Shown here: positions 9,392 to 16,170 of the stretch, piece by piece
Layout: the number at the start of each line of letters is the position of its first letter
How positions within the stretch are numbered: position 1 is the first letter of the stretch
NCBI GenBank assembly: GCA_903960725.1
Contig: CAJCBY010000409.1
Location: 1 to 26,854, forward strand
Source: an uncultured Cytophagaceae bacterium
GTDB taxonomy: Bacteria; Bacteroidota; Bacteroidia; Cytophagales; Spirosomataceae
Length of the DNA stretch: 26,854 nt
Direction: 5' to 3'
Program-made: the position numbers and the translations under genes
Notes under the pieces: model-generated
What the model was told of the DNA's origin: nothing
Databases searched by the model: none
What the model saw: only the letters and a program-made list of their open reading frames with translations

Positions 9392-9392
9392 T

Positions 9393-10640
9393 ATGGCGTC
9401 GGTAGTAGAACAATTTGCTCGTACTCGTGCAGCAGCCTCGACTTTAGCAATGGCTAGTGGGGAGTCTAAAAATGCTGTTCTTCGTAGCATTGCGTCATTA
9501 ATTAGCCAAAATTCAGCTGAAATTTTACGTGAAAATCAAAAAGATTTAGATCGGATGGCAACAGATCATCCGATGCGTGATCGATTAAAATTAACCCAAG
9601 AAAGACTTCATGATTTAACCGAAAGTGTACTTTCGGTTACCCATCTTCCCGATCCGACAGGGCAAGTTTTATCGCATAGAACGCTTTCGAATGGTTTGAT
9701 ACTATCTAAAAAAACGGTACCGCTAGGGGTTGTGGGAGTCATTTTTGAGTCACGACCTAATGTTACTATTGATGTAGCAGCCTTATGTATTCGCTCTGGC
9801 AATGCGGTAGTCTTACGTGGCGGTTCGGATGCTTTGCACACGAATACTATTTTAGTGGAATTAATTCATCAGGCATTAGTTCAGAGCGGAATTTCAACGG
9901 ATGTAGTCTACTTAATGCCCACAGATCGGGAGTTAGTGACAACTTTGTTAACTGCTGTAAAGTACATTGATGTAATCATTCCTCGAGGATCAGAGGCTTT
10001 GATTCAGCGTGTTAGAAAAGAGTCTTTAGTGCCTACGATAGAAACGGGCGCTGGCGTTTGTCATACCTATGTGGCCGCTAATGCTGAAATTGATATGTCA
10101 GTTGCCATAGTGGTGAATGCCAAAGTCTCCAGGCCATCTGTCTGTAATTCATTAGATACAATTGTAGTTCACCAGTCCAAAGCAGCCGAATTTTTAGCGA
10201 AGCTTGTTGACCCATTTACGAACTATCATGTCAAGATCTATGCGGATGAAACATCGTATGCTATTTTAGCCTCCTTGTCTTACCCCTTTTTAGAAAAAGC
10301 AAAATTGGCTGATTTTGGACGGGAATTTCTAGATTTTGCCTGCTCGATCAAGGTTGTTAACGACTTTGAGGAAGCTCTTACTCATATTGCATCCTATTCT
10401 TCTAGGCATTCTGAAGCGATAGTGACTTCGGATGAAGTGGAAGCGTCCTATTTCCTTTCTGCAGTGGATGCTGCAGCCGTTTATTGGAACGCGTCTACAC
10501 GATTCACAGATGGAGGGGAATTTGGTTTAGGCGCTGAAATAGGTATTTCAACTCAAAAATTACACGCACGTGGTCCGTTTGCTTTAGAGAAATTAGTCAC
10601 AGAGAAATGGATTGGAATAGGGCAAGGTCAAACCCGTTAA
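9393..10640 (+). CDS. proA: Gamma-glutamyl phosphate reductase
   Basis: ProA reduces gamma-glutamyl phosphate to glutamate 5-semialdehyde with NADPH, the second step of proline synthesis. The 415-residue product belongs to the aldehyde dehydrogenase superfamily and has normal length. Visible family segments are GVVGVIFESRPNVT, SGNAVVLRGGSDA, VIIPRGSEALI, the catalytic Cys251 in SRPSVCNSLDT, and the C-terminal WNASTRFTDGGEFGLGAEIGIST. It starts one base after the CotH stop codon. The partner gene proB is not in this window, although proB-proA pairs are common. The last 4 bases overlap the end of dnaX on the opposite strand. Confidence 0.96.
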   Translation: MASVVEQFARTRAAASTLAMASGESKNAVLRSIASLISQNSAEILRENQKDLDRMATDHPMRDRLKLTQERLHDLTESVLSVTHLPDPTGQVLSHRTLSNGLILSKKTVPLGVVGVIFESRPNVTIDVAALCIRSGNAVVLRGGSDALHTNTILVELIHQALVQSGISTDVVYLMPTDRELVTTLLTAVKYIDVIIPRGSEALIQRVRKESLVPTIETGAGVCHTYVAANAEIDMSVAIVVNAKVSRPSVCNSLDTIVVHQSKAAEFLAKLVDPFTNYHVKIYADETSYAILASLSYPFLEKAKLADFGREFLDFACSIKVVNDFEEALTHIASYSSRHSEAIVTSDEVEASYFLSAVDAAAVYWNASTRFTDGGEFGLGAEIGISTQKLHARGPFALEKLVTEKWIGIGQGQTR

Positions 10641-12394
10641 AATTCATAATCTAATCCCATTCTTTGCTTCATTTCGGCCAGAATAGGGTGTTTTTGGGAA
10701 AGGAATTCATATTTATCCGATTGCGTATAAATCATTTTTTTATCGCTTACTTCCCCCTCAATTAGGTCTAAACTAAGATCAATTGAATCATTCTTTAGCT
10801 TTTCACGTAATTGAGTAATTAATTCTAATTTCAGAGAATCATTGAACTGCTGTATCTGAACTTCACCTTCTACCTTAATGTGAACAATGGAATCGACTAG
10901 ACTGATCTCACGATTCATCATCACGTACTTATTGATGAAATTAGCTTGCTTGAATCCTTGTGCAATCTGTGTCCAAACAAAATTTAGCTCCTCAAATGTA
11001 AAAGTCTCATTTTGCACTTTGCCTTGAGTGCTAGTCTGCTCGGAACTCTCTGATTGATTTGAGTGAGCAACTTTTTTCGCACTTCGCAACCCATGACTGG
11101 TGGGCCTCACGGCAGGCGTTTCCTCAATAGGTGTTTCTTCTATCACAGCGATAGGAGTCACAGGTACTGGGGCAGTCGAAGGAACGGGTGCCGCTTCTGT
11201 CACTGCAGTTGAAACCGCAGCCGGAGCTATCGGTTTAGGTTCAGGCTTTTTTCCGGCGCCACCCTCCGCCGTAGGTTGAGCCGAAGTGGGTTGGTAAACC
11301 GACGGCAAGTAATTTATTTTTAATAGGGTTAATTCCACATGTAGACGGGCATTCTTCGCTGCTTTGTAATGTATCTCGCATTGAGAGCACAGGTTCATAG
11401 CTGAAAGCAAGAACGAAGCCGACGTCTTCCCACATTGCGCTTGAAATTTAGCCCGATTCTCTTCGCTTAATTCCATTAAGGCAAGCGTCTTTGGATCTTT
11501 GGCAAATAACAAATTACGGAAATGCTCAGAAAGGCCTGAAATAAACTGCTGGCCATCAAAACCCTTGCGCATAATCTCGTCTAACAAAACGAGTGCCTGT
11601 GAATGGTCTTGATTCACGAAGTAATCCGTTAGCTGGAAGTAATAATCGCTATCTAAAATGTGCAAATTCTCTAATACACCAGCGTATTTCAACGAATTAT
11701 CCGTTGAGAATGTCACATTCAGGTCAAACATAGAAAGAGCGTCGCGAAGACCTCCATCAGCTTTGATTGAAATCAATTCTAAAGCAGCCGGCTCAGCTGT
11801 AATCCCTTCTTTCTCCGCAATGGAAGACAGGTGGGATGCCATATCCTTCCATTGAATTCGATTGAAGTCGAAGATTTGGCAACGAGAAAGAATGGTAGGT
11901 AAAATCTTATGTTTCTCCGTCGTCGCTAAAATGAATATGGCGTAGGATGGAGGCTCCTCTAACGTCTTTAAAAAAGCATTAAATGCGGATGCCGAAAGCA
12001 TATGAACCTCATCAATGATGTAAATCTTGTATTTCCCGCTTTGAGGTGGGTAACGAACTTGGTCGATGAGGTTACGAATATCATCTACGGAGTTATTCGA
12101 GGCAGCATCTAATTCATGAATCGTTAAGGAGGTATTTTCTTGGAAGGATTGGCAAGAGGCGCATTTACCGCAAGCTTCCCCATCGGATCCTAAATCAACA
12201 CAGTTTATTGTCTTCGCTAAAATACGTGCACAAGTAGTTTTACCTACTCCTCTAGGGCCACAGAAAAGAAATGCTTGAGCTAAGTGGTTGGACTTAATCG
12301 CATTCTTTAAGGTGGTGGTTATGTGACTTTGGCCTACCACTGAATCAAAGAGGGTAGGGCGGTATTTACGTGCTGAAACAACAAAATTTTCCAT
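10637..12394 (-). CDS. dnaX: DNA polymerase III subunit gamma/tau
   Basis: The clamp-loader ATPase of the replicative polymerase. The 585-residue product has Walker A GPRGVGKT (46-53), a zinc module (Cys65, Cys75, Cys78, Cys81), Walker B IIDEVHML (about 127-134), and the sensor 1/arginine finger stretch LATTEKHKILPTILSRCQ. A Pro/Ala/Thr-rich linker runs from about 365 to 435, followed by a C-terminal tau-like domain. An in-frame TTG two codons upstream is possible, but the ATG at 12394 gives the standard N-terminus (MENFVVSARKYRP). It has its own promoter three bases upstream. An A6 run near codons 440-441 is treated in the findings. Confidence 0.96.
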   Translation of the reverse strand: MENFVVSARKYRPTLFDSVVGQSHITTTLKNAIKSNHLAQAFLFCGPRGVGKTTCARILAKTINCVDLGSDGEACGKCASCQSFQENTSLTIHELDAASNNSVDDIRNLIDQVRYPPQSGKYKIYIIDEVHMLSASAFNAFLKTLEEPPSYAIFILATTEKHKILPTILSRCQIFDFNRIQWKDMASHLSSIAEKEGITAEPAALELISIKADGGLRDALSMFDLNVTFSTDNSLKYAGVLENLHILDSDYYFQLTDYFVNQDHSQALVLLDEIMRKGFDGQQFISGLSEHFRNLLFAKDPKTLALMELSEENRAKFQAQCGKTSASFLLSAMNLCSQCEIHYKAAKNARLHVELTLLKINYLPSVYQPTSAQPTAEGGAGKKPEPKPIAPAAVSTAVTEAAPVPSTAPVPVTPIAVIEETPIEETPAVRPTSHGLRSAKKVAHSNQSESSEQTSTQGKVQNETFTFEELNFVWTQIAQGFKQANFINKYVMMNREISLVDSIVHIKVEGEVQIQQFNDSLKLELITQLREKLKNDSIDLSLDLIEGEVSDKKMIYTQSDKYEFLSQKHPILAEMKQRMGLDYEF

Positions 12395-12397
12395 AAT

Positions 12398-12429
12398 CAA
12401 ATTTACCTTTTAAAGCCTTAATTCCCAAA
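12398..12429 (-). promoter_or_regulatory. dnaX promoter, TTTG-N20-TAAATTTG
   Basis: On the minus strand TTTG (12429-12426) is followed by a 20-base spacer and TAAATTTG (12405-12398). This agrees with the Bacteroidota two-part promoter (-33 TTG, -7 TAnnTTTG) in both sequence and spacing. It fits entirely within the 39-base gap before dnaX, and only ATT separates the -7 box from the ATG, so the start of transcription should fall at or next to the start codon. Confidence 0.7.
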
Positions 12430-12433
12430 TGCT

Positions 12434-13870
12434 CTACGGGATTCTAACGACAGCACTCACAGGGAAATGATCCGTTGGATATTTATTTCCCCAGGTTTCA
12501 CTATGAGTCGTATGCTGTAAAACGGATGGGCCATTTTTGACGAAAATATAATCAATATGTCTGCCATCTTGTTCTTTCACAAAGCCATTAAATGAACTAT
12601 ATGGCCCATAATGCCCATTTTTGCTTATTTTTTCTGCGTCAATCACGCGCTCGGGATTCTTCTGATCGACTAAAATTTGAATCGGTTCATCGTCTGGGGT
12701 AGCATTGAAATCCCCTGTTAAAATGGCGGGGGACTTGCCGGCAATTTCAGTGATTTTTCGTAGAACTAGCTTGGCACTTTCTCTTCGCGCCACTTTCCCT
12801 AAATGATCAAAATGGGTGTTAAACACATAGAATTTCTTCCCCGTTTTGATCTCTTGAAAGTGTCCCCAGGTTACCACCCGACGGCAAGCGGCATCCCAGC
12901 CAAAGCCAACTTTATCACAAGAGTCTGATAACCAAAAAGTACTTTCTTTGAGTAACTTAAATTTTGATTTACGGTACATTAAGGCAGAAAATTCGCCCTC
13001 TGCTTTGCCATCATCACGGCCTTTTCCAAACCACCCAAAACCAGGCAATTCTTTCTCTAAATCAGTTATTTGGTGTAGGTAAGCTTCTTGTAATCCAACA
13101 ATATCAGCCTCGTGGTAGCGAATCAATTCTCCACAGTGCTTCGCACGGTATTTCCACTGATTTAACCCATCTGAATCGGTATCTAAACGCACATTAAAGG
13201 TCATGGCTTTTAGTTGGGCAGAGGCCGCTGGAAATTGGGCTGATACCGCTGGACCAGCTAATAAAAGCACAAAACAGGTAAAGGCTTTCAAAATGTTCAT
13301 TACCTGTGGGAAAACGCGGTCGTTCTTCCCATTTTGAATGACAAAATCAGCCCCCCATAAATAATTCTTCGGTTTTGGCTGTAAATCAATCATTTGCATT
13401 GTTTCCATATAGCTCAAGTGACTTCGTTGTTGAATATGTTGAATTCGTTCGTTTAAAGGACAGTCGACCGTGATGATTTGGTCGATGTGTTCTGGCTTTG
13501 TACGTGGTGTGATCAGGGCGGATTCGTATAAACAAAAAGGGGCTTCTGGGGTATTTAATATCCATTCTGCCGCCTTAGATCGAACAGCGGGATGAATTAT
13601 GGCATTTAGCTGTGCGACGTCACCTGGGTATTTTTGAAGCAGGCCTTTTATCCAAGCTCGATTGTAGGATCCATCAGGATGGTAGGCTTTCGGACCAAAT
13701 TCGGCAATGATGGCTTCTTTCACCTGGGAGTCGTTCTCACAAATTTCGCGCGCTGCTGTGTCCGCTTCAAAAATAGGAATTCCAAGACACGAAAAAATCC
13801 GGCAAATGGTTGATTTGCCGGATCCTATTCCGCCTGTTATTCCGATGAAAGGTTTCAGGCCTATTTGCAT
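12434..13870 (-). CDS. coaE: Dephospho-CoA kinase fused in frame to an endonuclease/exonuclease/phosphatase protein
   Basis: One 478-codon frame holds two proteins. Residues 1-190 are CoaE, which phosphorylates dephospho-CoA in the last step of CoA synthesis: P-loop GGIGSGKST (13-21), EADTAAREI, LNAIIHPAVR and the typical end ADFVIQN...FPQV. Residues 191-478 look like a complete exported EEP-fold phosphatase or nuclease beginning with Met191 and a signal peptide (MNILKAFTCFVLLLAGPAVS). EEP sites present are FNVRLD (Asn226), GLQEA (Glu262), NTHFDH (351-356), LTGDFN (Asp387), HIDYIF and TDHFPV (Asp467, His468). Usual CoaE length is about 200, so the kinase should have ended near the signal peptide. 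A true fusion, an extra internal start, or a lost stop codon are all possible. It lies 4 bases after yajC. Confidence 0.85.
   Translation of the reverse strand: MQIGLKPFIGITGGIGSGKSTICRIFSCLGIPIFEADTAAREICENDSQVKEAIIAEFGPKAYHPDGSYNRAWIKGLLQKYPGDVAQLNAIIHPAVRSKAAEWILNTPEAPFCLYESALITPRTKPEHIDQIITVDCPLNERIQHIQQRSHLSYMETMQMIDLQPKPKNYLWGADFVIQNGKNDRVFPQVMNILKAFTCFVLLLAGPAVSAQFPAASAQLKAMTFNVRLDTDSDGLNQWKYRAKHCGELIRYHEADIVGLQEAYLHQITDLEKELPGFGWFGKGRDDGKAEGEFSALMYRKSKFKLLKESTFWLSDSCDKVGFGWDAACRRVVTWGHFQEIKTGKKFYVFNTHFDHLGKVARRESAKLVLRKITEIAGKSPAILTGDFNATPDDEPIQILVDQKNPERVIDAEKISKNGHYGPYSSFNGFVKEQDGRHIDYIFVKNGPSVLQHTTHSETWGNKYPTDHFPVSAVVRIP
13235..13300 (-). other. Internal start codon and signal peptide inside the coaE fusion
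   Basis: The ATG at 13300-13298 (codon 191 of the fused frame) begins a typical export signal: Lys195, a hydrophobic core and an AVSAQ cleavage region ending near codon 212. Starting here would give a 288-residue secreted EEP protein, the usual form of this family. The ATG sits within TAATG, so a TAA is present in the neighbouring frame but not in the CoaE frame. Confidence 0.6.
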
Positions 13871-13874
13871 TGAA

Positions 13875-14174
13875 TTACTCTTCTAAGCGAGAGGATGCGT
13901 CTTTAGAGATCGCTGTTTTCTCGAATACCATACGAACACCTTTGCTCGAATCCACTTCCACTACGATCGTTTTTTCGCGGATGCTTACCACGGTTCCGTG
14001 TGCTCCACCAATGGTCACCACTTTATCGCCCGTTTTTAATTCTTCAATGAATTTTTTCGCTTCTTTTGCTTTTTGCTGTTGTGGGCGAATCATGAAAAAA
14101 TAAAATACGACGAAAATACCTCCAAAAAGGATGATTTGCATGTAGGCAGGACTCTGTGCTTGTAATAATAACAT
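13875..14174 (-). CDS. yajC: Preprotein translocase subunit YajC
   Basis: YajC is a small inner-membrane partner of SecDF that assists Sec-dependent export. The 99-residue product has one N-terminal membrane segment (about residues 13-30, with ILFGGIFVVFYFFMI) followed by the diagnostic RPQQQKAKEAKKF and a cytoplasmic domain with LKTGDKVVTIGGAHGTVVSI. Length and layout are normal. It lies between the DUF1573 lipoprotein gene and coaE with 4-base gaps, in an order I know from other Bacteroidota, though a YbbR/CdaR-type gene often found beside it is absent here. Confidence 0.95.
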   Translation of the reverse strand: MLLLQAQSPAYMQIILFGGIFVVFYFFMIRPQQQKAKEAKKFIEELKTGDKVVTIGGAHGTVVSIREKTIVVEVDSSKGVRMVFEKTAISKDASSRLEE

Positions 14175-14178
14175 TTGT

Positions 14179-14619
14179 TTATTTTTTAGGTAATACTTCT
14201 ACTTTAAAGCCCATTCTGTTCTCCGCTGGAAGCGTGTTACAGTAGGCGGTAATTGATTTTTTTAATTTTCCTTCTTTACCTTTTGAATCAAATTTCACTC
14301 GAATGTATCCCTTTTTTCCGGGCTGAATCAACTCTGTACTCCATTCAGGTGTGGTACATCCGCAAGAGGCATTTACAGAGATGATTTTCAAAGGTAAATT
14401 CCCCGTATTCTTAAAATTAAAGGTATGAAAAATACTATCCCCCTCCACTATGCGCCCTAAGGAAACATGGGAATCTTTTATTTCTAGAACGGGGTGTTTT
14501 TCCGGAGTCGGTTTTAAAGCTGCCGGGATGGAATTCTCCGTTGCATTATTTGCCTCTTTTGGCTGATTTTTGCAGGATAGAATCCCGAGTAAACAGAAAA
14601 ATAGGAGGGTAGAACGCAT
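14179..14619 (-). CDS. DUF1573 family lipoprotein
   Basis: A 146-residue predicted lipoprotein: a short signal peptide ends in the lipobox LLGILSC (Cys16). A low-complexity linker follows, then an Ig-like DUF1573 domain with the hallmarks VSLGRIVEGDSIFHTFNFKN, GNLPLKI, SVNASCGCTTPEWS and PGKKGYIRVKFDS. DUF1573 proteins are abundant in Bacteroidota and their function is unknown; envelope location is the only safe statement. One base separates it from the ytxH-like gene and 4 bases from yajC, so all are on one transcript. Confidence 0.9.
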   Translation of the reverse strand: MRSTLLFFCLLGILSCKNQPKEANNATENSIPAALKPTPEKHPVLEIKDSHVSLGRIVEGDSIFHTFNFKNTGNLPLKIISVNASCGCTTPEWSTELIQPGKKGYIRVKFDSKGKEGKLKKSITAYCNTLPAENRMGFKVEVLPKK

Positions 14620-14620
14620 T

Positions 14621-14917
14621 TTATTTGGCCTTAATCTGAGTCATCATTTTCTCCACGTCCTCAAGTAATTTTTCCGCTTTCAATTTCGCATCCTGAACTA
14701 CTTTTTTTCCCTCTGATTTCGCTGAGGTTTCGATTACTTCTTTACCGTCCACGATGTCATTGATCAACTGTTTTAATTGATCGCGGTATTTGTTCAGTTG
14801 GTAATATAATTTACCTCGGGTATTTTCCCCTTTGTCAGGAGCATATAAAATACCGACTACAGCTCCAGCCGCAGCGCCTACTAAAAAGGCCCAAAAAGAT
14901 CTAGATGATTTGCTCAT
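14621..14917 (-). CDS. YtxH domain membrane protein
   Basis: A 98-residue protein with one N-terminal glycine/alanine-rich membrane segment (about 8-25, FWAFLVGAAAGAVVGILYAP), the PDKGENTRGKL motif that defines YtxH-like proteins, and then a long charged helix probably forming a coiled coil (about 35-98). The family is linked to stress in Firmicutes, but its role in Bacteroidota is not known. It starts one base after the nusB stop codon and is followed one base later by the DUF1573 gene. Confidence 0.85.
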   Translation of the reverse strand: MSKSSRSFWAFLVGAAAGAVVGILYAPDKGENTRGKLYYQLNKYRDQLKQLINDIVDGKEVIETSAKSEGKKVVQDAKLKAEKLLEDVEKMMTQIKAK

Positions 14918-14918
14918 T

Positions 14919-16082
14919 TTATTTGTTAGCTATGTCGATTAATCCTCGACCTGATTTATTTATCACTTTTTCGTGAACTAGGCGATTCGATACTACGTCT
15001 AATATACCATTAATAAACTGGCCAGACTTAGGCGTAGAATAGTTTTTCGCTAGTTCTATGTACTCGTTAATACTCACTTTTACTGGAATGCTGGAGAATT
15101 TTACCATCTCGGCTAAGGCCATTTTTAAGATGATAAAGTCCGAAACCGCTAGGCGATCTGACTCCCAGTTCTTTGTTTGGTCCCCTACCCAAGCACTTAA
15201 TTGCTTGTCTTCGGAAACGCTGTAATCGAATAATTCCTCAAAGAATAATTTATCGTCGTCCCATTGGAGAGCGAGTGGTTGTAAGCTTAAGTCTTCCAAG
15301 GCCTCTATTTTAAAGGTCTTATTCGCCATGCTCTTCACCACATCTTTATTCAAAGACCAATTTAAATCTTTTTCCTCAAAATACTCTGTCATCGACTCGT
15401 GTTTTAAAAGGAAATTTTTCAACACGTAAACGACGAAAGCTAAATCATCCTCAAACTTTTTGCCCGCCGTAGGAAGGTAAGTTAAGAAGGTTTCGTCCGT
15501 CAAGATGTTTTCAATAAATAATTTTTTGATTAAATTTTCATCCTCTTCCGACCAGCCAATGTGGTTTTTGTCAAAGGCGCGTTGCAAATCGCTCCATTTG
15601 GACAGAATATACAATACCTTATTTTTAGCCAGCAAAGAGGTCTTTGTATTGTTTTCTAATAAGCGTCTATTCTCATCCCAAAGCGCAATTAAGGGCAATT
15701 GCTGTAAGTAATATAGGATTTTAAGGTATTGCTTGTTGATGGATTCCACCTCAGTCACCATATCTTGCTTCAATTTCTTCGCGATTTGCTTCACGTTCGC
15801 TTGATACAAGGCAAAAACAGATTGGGCTGCATCTTGCGACTCTACTGGAATTGTTTCTTCAGATGTAATCTCTTGGAAATACTCTTTTAATTGAATTTCG
15901 GCTAGTTGTCGCAGGCCCTCTAAACGAGGCATTTGGTCTTCTTTTGAGACCATAAGGGATAAATCAGGCTGAAAAATGGTTGTTAAGCCATCAAAAGCTA
16001 ATTGATATTGGGCACGTTCTTGAATGTAGAAAGCATACAATTGCTGAAATGCTTTAACCCGTAGTAATCTCCTGTTAACCAT
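14919..16082 (-). CDS. nusB: Transcription antitermination protein NusB, enlarged form
   Basis: NusB binds boxA RNA with NusE (S10) and supports antitermination of rRNA operons. The N-terminus (MVNRRLLRVKAFQQLYAFY) and the C-terminal helices (SDFIILKMALAEM, then KVSINEYIELAKNYSTPKSGQFINGILDVV) are clearly NusB. The product is 387 residues against about 140 in E. coli. The extra part is a charged helical middle (about 40-290), and Bacteroidota forms are generally longer, near 300, so this one is at the high end. It is the first gene of a minus-strand run continuing through ytxH, DUF1573, yajC and coaE. Confidence 0.9.
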   Translation of the reverse strand: MVNRRLLRVKAFQQLYAFYIQERAQYQLAFDGLTTIFQPDLSLMVSKEDQMPRLEGLRQLAEIQLKEYFQEITSEETIPVESQDAAQSVFALYQANVKQIAKKLKQDMVTEVESINKQYLKILYYLQQLPLIALWDENRRLLENNTKTSLLAKNKVLYILSKWSDLQRAFDKNHIGWSEEDENLIKKLFIENILTDETFLTYLPTAGKKFEDDLAFVVYVLKNFLLKHESMTEYFEEKDLNWSLNKDVVKSMANKTFKIEALEDLSLQPLALQWDDDKLFFEELFDYSVSEDKQLSAWVGDQTKNWESDRLAVSDFIILKMALAEMVKFSSIPVKVSINEYIELAKNYSTPKSGQFINGILDVVSNRLVHEKVINKSGRGLIDIANK

Positions 16083-16113
16083 CCGAAATAAAAGAGCGTC
16101 TTGTTTTGAATCC

Positions 16114-16121
16114 CAAAATTA
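16114..16121 (-). promoter_or_regulatory. Candidate -7 element of the nusB operon
   Basis: TAATTTTG on the minus strand matches TAnnTTTG and ends 31 bases before the nusB ATG, in the 88-base gap shared with the divergent ABC transporter gene. No spaced TTG is apparent. Confidence 0.45.
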
Positions 16122-16144
16122 AGAATTTTAATTGATAAAGGTCC

Positions 16145-16152
16145 TATCTTTG
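16145..16152 (+). promoter_or_regulatory. Candidate -7 element of the ABC transporter gene
   Basis: TATCTTTG matches TAnnTTTG and ends 18 bases before the ATG at 16171. It lies back to back with the nusB element, giving two divergent promoters within about 40 bases. Confidence 0.5.
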
Positions 16153-16170
16153 TAGTCAATAAATCAATAC

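Noticed and set aside
13296..13303. TAATG at the coaE-EEP junction, as if the coaE stop overlapped the EEP start and a single-base indel had joined them.
   Set aside because: The TAA is in another frame, and the CoaE frame looks authentic up to PQV right before it, leaving no room for an indel after it; removing one T from the upstream TTTT would destroy the PQV ending.
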